DNA of 64,000 nt, from positions 1 to 64,000 of the forward strand of contig JADFUC010000671.1 of NCBI GenBank assembly GCA_019722365.1, read 5' to 3'. A model generated the notes under the pieces. It was given only the letters and a program-made list of their open reading frames with translations, ran no database searches and was not told where the DNA came from. Below, in pieces: positions 12,130 through 24,150 of this stretch (position 1 is the first letter of the stretch; the number at the start of each line of letters is the position of its first letter). The stretch comes from Lithospermum erythrorhizon. Its lineage: Eukaryota; Streptophyta; Magnoliopsida; Boraginales; Boraginaceae. A program made the translations under genes and the position numbers.

Positions 12130-12330
12130 CTTAGCGTCAATTTAAATCTTGAAGACGCCCAGTCATCATATCCTCCACGAACCCATTGATTTACCTAATC
12201 GAAATAGCTTGCTCATGGAGCAGGTGTTACATTTATATTCGCTGACTCACGGAATGGGTGTGGGCGTTAACACTATATTCATGACTCTGGGGAAATGGAG
12301 TGTTACTCTCTCTCTCCCGTGACAAAGCCA
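12130..12330 (+). repeat. dispersed repeat, partner of 28,780-28,980
   Basis: Shared blocks are TCATATCCTCC/TCGTATCCTCC, CGAAATAGCTTGCTC, a GGTGTTAC block and GGTGTGGGCGTTAACACTAT, in the same order and orientation. Confidence 0.75.
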
Positions 12331-12359
12331 GAGAAACAAGCGTACTTGATCCTAAATGT

Positions 12360-12760
12360 CGGCACCTTAAAAATAGTTTTATTAAATAACTTGAACACGC
12401 ACCCTTATATCCGGTATTTTTTAATTCATATCCGGATTCGGTCGGTTATTTATTTTTAAATGATGCTTGTCCGGATCCGGTCGGACGGTTATATCCGATG
12501 GATTTGGACGGTTCGGTTTTTTCGATATCCAATCGTAGCCACTCACCTCGTATCCGCCTTGCATTTATACCTGAAGCCGTAATGTAATTCCCACATTTTG
12601 TATGGTGCCATATAAGGTTGTCTTTAACTGGAACCCGACTTAAGGGCATTTCTAAAATACTCAGTGCGCATTTCTACTTCATGACTTTTTCGTTTTATCC
12701 GTTTCCCCGTTGACAATCAACCGGGACATGTGACACGGGCCGCCCGATTAATTTATACGA
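12360..12760 (+). repeat. dispersed repeat with ATCCGG motifs, partner of 33,990-34,390
   Basis: Both copies have AATAGTTTTATTAA, TTTTTAATTCATATCCG, several ATCCGG/GATCCGG palindromic motifs, TTTTTTCGATATCC/TTTTCCGATATCC, GGTGCCATATAAG and TTGACAATCAACCGG in the same order. Dense ATCCGG motifs near an end are seen in some plant hAT elements; this is only a hint. Confidence 0.75.
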
Positions 12761-12769
12761 GGTCTAGGC

Positions 12770-15700
12770 ACAGAAGTGAAAATATCAAGATAGGGGCCGT
12801 ACCAGAATTGAAGTGTTTAAAATGCTTGAAAGTTGAAAGCCCGATAATGTTTGGTTGGAGCCGTTAGACATGTCTAATAAAAATGTATAAACACGCCTCT
12901 TGTCCACAACATCGTCTCCGTCTCCAAACAATCGAACAATTACTCGAGAAGCGGCATAAATCTTTAGGCCTTGATCTATAAATGCAGAAACGACAAATTT
13001 GTATATTTTATAAATTGCACTTTCATTTATAATTTGTATTACTACTTTTTTTTAATCTTAAAACATTATCTTTGTTGGATATGGTGAATGCAAAATTAAA
13101 GGTACCTTTTGTACCACATAGGAAGGGTGTGAGGCGTTGACGAATTTATATAGTTGGTCGTTGGAAATGAGTAACGGCTTTCGTAGTCATTTGCGCCGAG
13201 GAAAAATACGCGTGGGGAACCCAATGCGAGATTGTTATTAAGGTAAAATAAATATATATTAATCCGGGAGAAGCGGGGCCTTGGGGTCTTGGAGGTCTTC
13301 TTTGGATTGAAATAATATATTACACCCAATCGAACATTTTGTTTTTGCACCCCAAGGTTTGGAAACCTTTGACATTAACTAAGTTTGTGGTGAATAAGCT
13401 AGGAGTTGGCATTCGTTTAGTACATTATCATCTATTAACTCTTTGCGAGTTAATAGTGCCAGGTAATGGAGGGGCCCCGATCCACACGTCTCCTACGCTT
13501 CATCTATAAAGCCAACCTTATTGCTCCATGCGAAGACATGAAAAGCGAACATACATTTTACCACGACAATAAAATATTTTTCTTGGTGATAGTTCTTATT
13601 CTTTTCGGTTAGCTATATCTGCTTGGCTTCTAAAGCGTGTTTACACCATCGTATCTGAAACAAATCCTTTCATATTACCATAGCACCCCTTCGAGTAGAG
13701 AGGAAATTTGTTTTAAGGAGATTGTGTTCATATGAAACTTTGGTGGAGTGGATGTTTTGTCTATTCAATTTATTGCTCAAAGTTCTACTGTTATAGTTAC
13801 ATTTTTAATATCTCAATCCTAGAATCTTGATGTTCCATAATAGGTGCCGTTCATGAAGATGGTAATGAGCTGACTCTTTGAAGGCTTTGTTTAAGCGAGA
13901 TAAATACTTTGAATTTCGTTCGAGTCTTTGTTTTCTACCTTTTTTTATATAAATATGACATGGTCAATTAAGTGTTATAAATATTAATGTAGATAGTATA
14001 AATCAAAAGATGCATTGTGAATTAAATTGAAATTATGTAAAGTAATATAGTTTAGTGGGAGCAAGTTTTTTGATGAAATTGTATTGTTCTGAGAGGAGGA
14101 GAATTATTACTAAGTTTTGTCCATTTAGTAAACAAAATTTGTTCCAGTCTCAGTAATTGTTGTGGTTAATATTTAAGATGTTGAAATTATGTAAACTAAT
14201 ATAGTCTAGATGATTGTGTAATAATTCTTTTAGTGAGTTACAAGTAATTATGGGCGTTATTTGTAAAGTAAATTAAGAATTTGGAGTGAAGGCGGGTGGT
14301 GGTGATATTTGCTAATTATTTTGTTATTAATTTTATATCAATTTTACAAAATATTTAATTTTTTTTAATTAAAGAATAAGCAAATGATCTAGATGGGTAA
14401 GACTCATTGAAATTTTGATGGAGAATAATTTTGAATTTAAAAATTGCTTCAGTTTTTTAATTTCTTTTGAAAAACCACTAAGAAAAAACTATGTTCTATC
14501 AAAATTGAAAACATTTTCTATTTAATTTTCAAAGATTTTTATCTCACCTCTCAATTGTATCCGGCAAAAGTCGAATTAACATGTTTTAATATGTTTAATT
14601 TGAAACCGTAAAAATCAAAGAAAAATCTGATCCTTAATGCAGAAATGGGGATACAAATTGTCATGTTGACAAAGAATTTTGTTGAAACTCACCACCAAAA
14701 GTGATAGTTTTATCATATAATCCGAATAGCTTTCTATATAAAGCCAACTCGCTACATGCTTTCTATAATTTAAGTTAAAGCGACCATAATTGTACTATTA
14801 TACTCCTCGCTTATTAATTTTCACTGATTTATTTTCTATTTAGTCACCTATGGGTTGTTTATCGAATTGTTCATGAATTCTAGCTCATTTGTTTTAATTT
14901 AAGAATTTGATCGATACATGAATTTTGTGTTGCATGCTGGTGAATTTGGTGTGGGAAGTCGAAGGCATGCTTTTTAATTGAAAACTACAATATTTACAAT
15001 AATAATAACAATTATGTTTTGTATATAAATGACAGAGAACATATGAGAAAGATCCGGCTAAAACGAAGGAAGCAATGATGCCGGTAAGAATTGAGAAATT
15101 TTTGTATAATTCGAGTACTATCACTAATTGGCTTCCTCGATTAGTATCTATCAATAGGCCTTTTTGAGTTCTTCTAAGCCTAATTGAAATATTAAAATAA
15201 GCTAATAAAGATGTTTGGTTCCAGTTGAAATACATTTGCAAGACCTCTGCTAGCCTAATTTAGGCGCTTTTTTTTTAAGCCTAATTTAGTGCTTTTTTAT
15301 CAAGCTTATTTCTGTTTTCTCTCAGAATTGCGGTGACTACTAGTGGTGATCATTATGAGATACTTGTAAAATCTACAAATGGGCATCATAATGATAGATT
15401 GTGTCAGATGACACACTACCTCTTATGAATATACTCAGTTGTTTATCAATGGCTTGATGTGTCCATTTCTGTAACTAGCGACTCATGACTTTACTTTACA
15501 TTTTATTCATTATATTCACCTCGAATGTCCGATTGAAGGGAATCATAGCTGTGGAGTCAGAAAAAGATGCATATACTACTTCCGCGAATGCCTTTGCTTG
15601 TGTTATTTTTGTTATATTAACGCACACATCGATTTGTGAAAGAGTTTACCAAGTGTAAGGTCCCAAAGTGGAATGGATGCTACTTCTTTACATATGGGAC

Positions 15701-15859
15701 AGATGCCAAAGTAGTGCACACGATCTTAAATCAGTTTCGAATCGGCAATATGGAAGGGAGCTTCCACATCCTTCTCAAGACTATGTAGAAGATAGCAAAA
15801 AAAGTTAAGAGAAAATTTTTCTTGAAGCAAGTCTCTTAGTGTCAGAGGAAAATAGATGG
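12770..15859. other. unassigned AT-rich DNA
   Basis: Three kilobases with no recognised gene or element. A minus-strand frame at 13,096-13,350 and one at 14,894-15,241 (with a hydrophobic run ILTGIIASFVLAGSFSYVL) are open, but neither shows a known family, splice context or repeat support. Confidence 0.4.
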
Positions 15860-16400
15860 ACACCCTTTTGAAATCAATCTATACTAAAATCAATGTTTTG
15901 TTTCATCTTTAGACTTTATGGATAACTCAAGTGATATTGAACTTTGCATTAACGCATTATTTCTTTTCTGGTATTCGATTTTATTGAACCCAAAGATCAT
16001 TACTAAATTGTTATAATAATTGTCGCTACCTGTCATGTAGTTGCAAAAACTATCGACGCTAGGAAAAAAATTGGCATACGATTCTAGTACTTCTAAGAGA
16101 TGCAATGTTTCATGACTCAGAGATGGGTATCCCACGGATCGTCAAGGAATGTTGTTTGTCTATTTTCGAACATTATAAGAATTTGTGTTTTTTTGTGGAT
16201 ATAAATTGATAACAAATATTTGTGGCTAAATGCGACTTTATTATGGCGTGATATGTTTAGTCTGGATTTCCCATCTATGTGAGTATGTTCAAATTGCTAG
16301 CGCGAATCTTCAGTTTGTTTTTGATTATTTGACGCTTATTCAACTGGATATATATGAATGGATGGTTTCATTATGATTCTTGCTTACCTCATCGAGAATT
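15860..16400 (+). repeat. dispersed repeat, partner of 27,460-28,020
   Basis: Both copies contain AAAATCAATGTTTTGTTTCA, GTGGATATAAATTG followed by ATAACAAATATTTGTGGC, TGATTTCCCATCT/TGGATTTCCCATCT, GTATGTTCAAATT and GAATGGATGGTTT/AAATGGATGGTTT in order. No coding sequence was recognised. Confidence 0.75.
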
Positions 16401-16735
16401 ATAATAATGATAATGAAATAAGACATTGTTTAGAATACATTGGCTATGCTGGAATAGAAATGAAATACATGTTCCCCTGTTACACGAACTAATTATAATA
16501 ATGATTATGATAAAATTTCATATCTCAAATGATTTGTTGTGAGAATTGTAATGTCATTATGGTTAAACTACAAGCAGTCTTAGAAATTATTTTACATGAT
16601 TTTATCATGATTACGAGCCAAGTATAGTAGTAGCCAGATACAAATATTACAAAATGATAATCGAGCTCTTATGTAAATGATAGGTGACTACATTATAAGA
16701 GCACGCAGCTTTTAAATCATCCAAATTGTTGAAAT
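16401..16735. other. unassigned AT-rich segment
   Basis: Nothing recognised; it lies between a dispersed repeat and the diverged LTR. Confidence 0.3.
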
Positions 16736-18849
16736 TGTAATAACCTGCTCCGTATGAGCATTATTGTAATATTATTTGAGGTTAGGTGTTAAGTCAGTTT
16801 GTTTGTGTTGTTAAACCAAGACTAAAAACTAAACCTAAAACCGAATCTAGAACGTACTAACTCTTGAAATATCTTGCACGAACTCTCATGCGACTATTTC
16901 ATACTATTCTCAGGATATGTCATCATCTTCTTCTTTTTTCCCTAAGCTTGGCCGAACTCACTCTATTTTTCCATTGAAAATTTTCCATTCTCTTCCTCAT
17001 CTTGCAAGTTTACCTGCAAATTTCTTTAGTTTCCCAGTCATCCTTCTACGCTTTTGTATGTAAATAAAGTTCGAACTCTTTGAGTATTTCTTGAGTTTGA
17101 AGATGTTGACTTTTTGGGTAATTGAGTTGACTTGAGTTTGATATATTTATAATGATATAGAATCGCTTTTATCTAAGCTTAGATTATCGTGATAAGCAGG
17201 ATAAATAATTCCATTTATGGGGTCGAAATATGTCGAGTATTTTATGTTGACTTTTATTGACTTTGTTGACTTTTTCAAAATGGTTTTATTATAGTAGAAG
17301 TACTCTGACTTATTATAGTTGTTTGAGGTGTAGGTTGTGATTTTAGGTGATTAAAGAACGTTAGGATAAAATGAGTTTTGTAAGTTGAGAAGTTAATCGC
17401 CTGATTAAAGATGGTTAAACGTGGACCATTAGTTGTTATCGAACGTTAGGGCTTTTGGAAACTAGTAATTGGAACTCGATCATTAAATGGAAGTTGCAGA
17501 CTTAAGTTGGAATAAGATTATAATGGGATTCGTCAAGTTATTTTTGTATAGATCGAATATATATAGAATGTTATATTACTACTAGGCCAGAAGTAGTAAT
17601 TACTTGAATGTTTATTTAGGCGTTGGATCGTGGAAAGTCCGTTGTTGTGATTGCGCTGAGCTTTTATTTAGCTAGCCGAAAGGTATCATCTCACGGGCGC
17701 ACTAACTATTTGATTACGGATATGTGTAATGCATATACGTAATTAAATTATATGTCAATTACGCTGGTTCATTTAGTCGAGTAGGTGATGCTGAGTCGTA
17801 TTAGGAAAGAGTTTGTATGGAGCTTATTTGTCAAGTTGAGTTGTATTGTCCGGGTATATTGCTTTGTACTTTGTTACGATTCGCGATTTGCTTTAATTCT
17901 CGCTATTTATCTCGGTGATAGCTTATGCCTACGGGCATAAGTTTCTCCCTCGCAAAAGCCGAAGATTATAGCGCATTAGTTGCGTAACTCGACTTATATT
18001 GAGCCGTAGGTCAGTAGCTATGGAGTTGATAGAGTTGCTGAAGTTGTAGTATTGTTAAGTCAAGGAGTTGATACTATTGTCGAGTTGATCGTATGCCGAA
18101 AGTTGGTTAGTTGTCGAAGCGCGGCGTCGCCGCGGTCATTTGCTGAGTAAGCGTCGATTGATTGCTGCGTGTTATCGTAGTTTTCTTGAAATGTACGTAT
18201 GTTATCCTTTGATTGTCATCATTCGAATGTTTTTAAGAAATCTAATTTATGAACATACCTAAAATGATAATGAAATTGCTAATGACTTCAGATAAGAGCT
18301 GTTGAATAATATTATGTACCACTTATCTATCGTATGCAATATCATCTACTTTGGTACACCATGTTGATAATGAAAGGCTTCACTCTGAGATATATATCTC
18401 TCACTAAGTTTCTCAAGTAGCCTACAATTCTATTCATGGGCGCAATTTACTGCTAGGTTGACACAGAATGCTCCGTGTCCTGGGATTGGTTCGGTGTTTG
18501 TGCTTTTGTTTAGCGAATGATTTTAGCTGATCCTACGCCTCTTTTATTTCATTGATCAGAAGTCATGGTCCGTATAGTTATTGTTATTTTGGGATATTTG
18601 TTGTTGTAGGTCATATTGGTACTCCGAGTTACAAGTAGGCTGCTATTGTCATATGTGGTTGGGGAATACCACGATTGATTCTTTTTCTTAAAAATTGTTT
18701 TTGTCCGTTGTATATTGTTTTATTGAGTTGTTTCAAGACAGTAAGTCTTTTAAATTTGAGTCATCCATCGATTTGGTGACTCTAGTATCCAAGATTGGGG
18801 ACGATTCAACTCAGGGCGCATTTGCACTGGGCAAGTGCAGTCGTGTTAC
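16736..18849 (+). mobile_element. diverged Tekay/Del-like LTR, copy 5 (~2.1 kb)
   Basis: It starts TGTAATAACCTGCTCC, close to the TGTAATAACCCG start of the long-LTR family. The same TTGACTTTT-rich segment follows (near 17,105 and 17,250-17,275). It ends with a GGTGACTCTAGTATCC block and GTCGTGTTAC, comparable to the GTCGTTACA end at 61,252. The three minisatellites of the other copies are missing and it is 1.5 kb shorter, so it is a related subfamily or a deleted copy. No clear target duplication was seen. Confidence 0.5.
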
Positions 18850-19485
18850 GTAAACTTCAAACTGCTTTCTTGAACCTATATCTTTGAAAGACATGATATT
18901 TTTTAATAACAATAATCAGTAACGCCAGGGAAATGAATTTAACAAGACTGAATTTAATCTTGCAAAGATAAATTGAGCTAACTCTTACTAGACTTAAAGG
19001 AGTGTTGCCATCTGCTTAGTTTGTATGCTCGCTATTGTTAAGACTGTGTATATAGTAAGTCATTGAATGATAATATAATGGGGAAGGACCATATAAATAC
19101 TATCAAGTTTTAAATTAAGTATCATTTGACATGAAAAGAATACGTTATCCAAAAGAACGGTGACATCATTCACCTTAAAGCCGTATTTCTAAGATACGAA
19201 GTATGTAAATTCAAAGCTTAATGAAGTTAAAATACAACGGATGAAATTTTCAATTTTGTATATCAAAAGCACTTTACTTTACCTTAAACATGTATAGTTG
19301 AAATACAATGAATGAATAAATTCACATATCAGTTATTAAGCAATCTACTTGAATTAAATTTATTCATATTCAATCATGTAGACAACTCAAGAAAGCATGC
19401 TTGACAAAACAAACTTTGAAACGCCTTGAATGGAAAAGTTAATATTATGTCGTCAAGTAGACATAATTTACCATGGGGTCCAATG
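18850..19485. other. unassigned AT-rich segment
   Basis: No gene or repeat partner was recognised between the diverged LTR and the LINE fragment. Confidence 0.3.
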
Positions 19486-20575
19486 TCAGATTATGTCATC
19501 ATGTACATAATCGAAGTGGAGCCAATAGTTATTTCCATCTATTATAGAATTGCTAATTGATTGTATGTGATGTGAGCCATGGAAGTACAAAAAGAGTGGA
19601 ATGACCTGCAAATAATAATAATAAAGAAGAAAACGATTGCGCAGAAACAGCCTCCAAAATCCAGAGAGTTGCTGTAGCCCACCATTATCAAATCTTCTAA
19701 TTTTATCCACCAAATTATCAAACAAAAAGGCCGTCTTACTTCTTTGATGCATGTATCCCCAAATACTTGGTAGCGGAAGCCCCCTTTTACAAACCGTAAC
19801 TATGAGAACTATATTTGGTCGAGAAACCGCAAAGATTTGAGGCCAGGTTTCTCTCAGATATCACTTTGACCCCATACCTTCCAATAAAGCGAGGTATAAG
19901 TCCAGTAATCTTCGCTGTGAGCCGACCGCTTCCATTTGCAAAATCGGGCACTCATCGCCAGACGTCGACACTTTAACTCTTACCGAGCATCCATTCTTAC
20001 ATGCTAGATCCTCATTCTCCTATAACTTGGCTAGTCCTCTAAGCAATTAGTCTTCGCAAGAACAGAGGCAGCGGGAGAGCAAAGGCCCCACGACTCCTTC
20101 CGACTAAGTATCCCAAAGTTCACCATTTATGAGGAATCGAACTGCGAATTATTACCATTACTCATTAATCCATTTGATAAGTTCAACCTCCTCAAGACCA
20201 TAACAATAAAATGACATTCTATCAAACGCTTATTATTATCGAGATTGAGTATAACATTATCCCTCGATTCTTCTCGCTCTTCTTTTACCATTGCATTGCA
20301 CCATCTCTCGAGCCAATAGGATGGCATCCTCAGATTTGCCTACCGGGTACAAAAACCACTCGATACTCCAAGATGCTCTTGGGAAAGGAGTTTGGCTAAC
20401 TCCGCTGCCAAGATCTCGACATGACCTTATTAAGAAATTAAATAACCTGAATTGTTTTAGCCGATCACATTTCGAAATTAGAGCTATCAACAGTAGAGTT
20501 AGCTCAAGGAAGTCAAGACCTCCCATAAAACTTCGAACAACTTCTTTAAAAAGATCACTGCTAATATGATGAACT
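19486..20575 (-). pseudogene. LINE (L1-like) reverse transcriptase fragment, copy 1
   Basis: On the minus strand the fragment starts with a plant LINE reverse-transcriptase region: an ANRL-like start, a degraded AFVPGR region, then ILLAREMVQC (about 20,300-20,335). This leads to the remains of the Gly-Asp-Pro-Leu-Ser region, a GDECPI motif at 19,951-19,960 where the catalytic FADD is expected, and a KTAFLFDNLVDKIRRF block near 19,660-19,740. The segment is repeated at 31,440-32,370. It has many frameshifts, lacks the 5' endonuclease part and the 3' zinc knuckle, and its right side abuts a long LTR at ~20,560. Confidence 0.8.
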
Positions 20576-21664
20576 TTTAAAAAAAATAAAATAAAAAAAT
20601 AAAAAATTTCGGTCGGCGGTTGACCCGGAATATATAATTTTTTTTTTCGAGCATGAGGATTTTAAAAATTTTGAGCCGAATTTCATTTATAATTTAGTGC
20701 TTGCTCGCTATGAAGAATTTTTAGAAGCCAAATCATATCGTGGAGATTTAAGTACGGTAAATGAGAACAACCAAACCGAATTGACTTCGAGTTTTCTTAA
20801 AATATCTATTCATACATATCCTCCACATCATCACAGCAACATCATCTCTTCTTCCTCTTTTCCCCTCGTGGCCGAAATATTCCATCTCCCCCTTAAACAT
20901 TTTTCTCCATTTCGACGGCCGCCAAACTCAAGATCAAGCCAGAGGAATATCGTTTTCCCCATCATTCTCTTTCGAAGGCAAGAAATTCTGTCTTCGGTAT
21001 ATTTCTTGGCTTCGAGATAGTTGACTTTTGGGTTGACTTTTAAGCATAATTGAATTTTGCGATAATCTTAGTTGGTTATGTGGGTTCTCCGTGACGATAT
21101 ATGTGATGAATTCGTGATTTAGAGCCTGCTTTGAGTGACGCATGGCCGAGTTGACTTTTTGGGGTTTCAGCTTGACTTTTTATGTGGATATTTTATAAAA
21201 ACTTAAATGTGTAGAGGTTACATCGGGGACCTTATTATAGTTGTTAGCGATGTTAAATTACGATTTAAAATTTATTAAAGGGTGTTACGTTGAAAAGTGA
21301 AATTCTCCGAGCCGAGTTATAATTGATATTTCGGAGCATAGATTGTTAATTGGCGGACTTGATGACATTTAATGAATGACTTATGTTGATTTGTAGCAGC
21401 AAGCAAGATGGAATTTAAATGGGATCTATCATCAGGTCCGATGAGATTATATAGTTTATCCGCCAAGCTTAGACCATTTTAGAAATAGTTCCCCTAAGAA
21501 TTGCCGTTATGTATCCTCTAACGCCGGTGTATAGTAATAAGTTTTGATCAATTTTATTTCAAGAAGCGCGATCAGGAAAGTAAGCGCCATCTTTACTGTC
21601 TTTCGCCAAGGTTCAGTAGCCAGCAGGTGAGTACTTATCTCACGGTATTACCTTTTACGGGTTT

Positions 21665-21840
21665 CTTTAAAATGGTGTACCACCTTTATTATGATTATGT
21701 GTAGCGGTGTGGCTGCGCTTTGTAATATAATTATGCGCGTAATGGTATATGTCCTCGCGATATGATTACGGGGAATGTATGCCATGTACGGTTGTGACGA
21801 TTATGCGTGAGCCTTTAATATGATTAGCGTGAATTCCTAT
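21665..21840 (+). repeat. minisatellite 1 in LTR copy 2
   Basis: Degenerate units with GATTATGTGTAGCGGTGT, AATTATGCGCGTAATGG and GATTACGGGGAATGTATG; the array is at the same relative position as in copies 1 and 4. Confidence 0.5.
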
Positions 21841-21894
21841 CTCGAGCATCAAGGTCAAGTTCGGTTACGGCCCAACTCCCAACTTATATCAGAC

Positions 21895-22025
21895 ATGTAG
21901 GCCTCGACGGCACTTGTAGGAATGGTATTCGCCAGACCGGTGGTATTTGCGTGGCCTTGTCGGCACTTGTGGTATTTATGTGGCTTTGTCGGTACTGGTA
22001 TCAGTGGCCTTCGCGGGCGGGCATT
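21895..22025 (+). repeat. minisatellite 2 in LTR copy 2
   Basis: About four GGCCTTGTCGGCACTTGTGG-type units, half the number in copy 1. Confidence 0.7.
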
Positions 22026-22204
22026 GTGATGATTTATTTATTGTGCTGGTTTGATAATGATGCTTCTGCTATTGTCGAAGTAAAGTAGCTGGGTTATTTG
22101 GTGAGGTGTCTACGGATATGTATGATTGAGACTGGAAGATAGGATACGACCTATAGTCAATTACTAGTGATTAAAGTGACTCTCCTTCCTCAAGCAGATA
22201 CGTG

Positions 22205-22715
22205 ATTTATTGGCCCTATACTACTCGTGAGATAGCGCCAAGGGTATGATTCTCTTTGACTTATTTGCATTGTCGAGGTGGCCCTATACTACGGTATAGC
22301 TGCTATGTTTGGCCCTATACTACGGTATAGCAAGATGATTCTCTTTGATCGCTTTCACGTGCATTGTCGAAAAAAAGGCCCCATACTACCAGATAGCCGC
22401 GGCGGCATGATTCTCTTTGATCGCTTTGGTCGTGTGCATTAGTCGCAGGTGGCCTCATACTACGGTAGCGGTTTGGCCCTGTACTACGGCAGATTTGTTT
22501 GGCCCTATAATTACCAGAGATAGTTTCGCTAAGATGACTCTCTTTGATTTACTTTGTCAGGTGCATTGTCGATGTGGCCCCATACTACCAAGAGATAGCT
22601 GCCGTGTGCCTTATACTTTGTGTATAAGTGCGGTGTGCCTTATACTTTGTGTATAAGTGCGTGCCTTATACTTTGTGTATAAGCGGTTTGGCCTATACCG
22701 TGTATAAGTGCGAGG
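22205..22715 (+). repeat. minisatellite 3 in LTR copy 2
   Basis: Units with CTATACTACGGTATAGC and ATGATTCTCTTTGATCGCTT pass into four short GCCTTATACTTTGTGTATAA units at 22,610-22,715. Confidence 0.8.
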
Positions 22716-24150
22716 TGATTGCTGATTTGTCCATTCCCCGCAGTATCTGATCGAGTATATGCGCATTAGAGGATGGCATAACGGGTGGGGATACGAGAGA
22801 TGTGAGGTTCGATGACTCAGGAGTTTGAAATGCTATCGAGTCTCTCGTGTTTTCATTTGGGCTATTATCTAACCCTCTATTATATATTCACACATGTCTC
22901 GGTACTTCCACAAAGGAATTATGTCAGATGACCTATCCGATAACTCGTATACATGTATTTTATTCATATTTGACTACGATGACTATTCCTAATCTTTTGT
23001 TAGTTGTAAAGCAAGAATAAAGGCTGATGGTTATACTTCATTTTTAAGCCGCCACTTTTGTCGGCAACTATTTTTCTTCAGACATGCATTATTTTTCAAC
23101 AGAGTCTTTACCGGCATTATCAGTTTTTGTTAGATATGTTCTATATATCTTAAGTGGCTAATGGATGAGAAACATTAGAGTGTAAATTAAATCAAGTTTA
23201 TGCTAACTGCCGACATGATGTCATGATATTTTATATATATATGGTGGAAAAATGGATTCAAATGCGTTATCATAAGTAATCGATCTGAACACCTAATTGA
23301 CAATTATGGAGGTAAATAGTTCCAGATACTAAATGGAACTGGGAAGATAACTGCATTTAGGTTATCCGGATTCAAGATATATTACTCACTATATTAAGAA
23401 AACGAGAGAATGGAAGGTCTTTACGAGAACATTAGTTGGGTCATGTGAGGAGAGTGATCAGAAACGGGGAGTAGTACTTTTAAAGTGAACCAAAGATGTT
23501 GATTGAGTTGTATATGCATGAGTTAAGGAGAGGTTAAGATATGTTTAAGTTATTGTATGTTTGAGGTATATTATATCGGGAATTTGCTATACTGTGAAGA
23601 TAATGTATATGAAAACATTCTCAGAATAAGGTGTACCATGAAGTTGTCGATGAAAGGAAAGTTATCGTGTTAAGAAAGCCAATAAGGAAAGTTTATTTGT
23701 ATGCAGTAACCTATAAATAATACCTTGGGTATATAGTCTCTAACAGGGCGAGAATCTTAAACTATTCTTTATTCGTATGACGTAGGCGAACTTCAAGTAT
23801 TTATTTTCACTCAGCTTTAGTCGACTTCCTAGCCTCCTACGGGCTACGCTTGCCTAGGGTCATGATGACCGATATGCATTGGTCGAGAAGTCAAGGCATC
23901 TACGAAGATGGCGATGTGGTCAAGACCGCCAACATATTCTTTACTTTAAAGTCATAGATATAATTATTATTGACTCAAGTTGTATAACAAATCGAATGAT
24001 GTATTTATATTATGATTTTCAATGTCATGGTACTATCAATTAGTTCACCCGACGGACGAAAGTTATATTGTTTTATTTATGATGTAAAGGAAAGTCATTT
24101 TTATTGTTATCCATCGTCAAAGCATCTAATACAGTTATGACGGTCCCAAC

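Larger units (their letters stand above)
20560..24150 (+). mobile_element. Tekay/Del-like long LTR, copy 2 (~3.6 kb)
   Basis: It starts with a degraded TGCTAATATGATGAAC and an A-rich tract, followed by the TTTCGGTCGGCGGTTGACCC block. It then follows copy 1 through all three minisatellites to a GGTCCCAACCTC block near 24,140. The final ~30 bases of the family are missing or replaced. It inserted next to, or into, the LINE fragment on its left. No internal region follows, so it may be a solo LTR or a truncated copy. Confidence 0.7.

Noticed and set aside
14894..15241. 115-codon minus-strand frame with a hydrophobic segment
   Set aside because: AT-rich sequence readily gives hydrophobic runs; no supporting exons, homologue or repeat partner seen.
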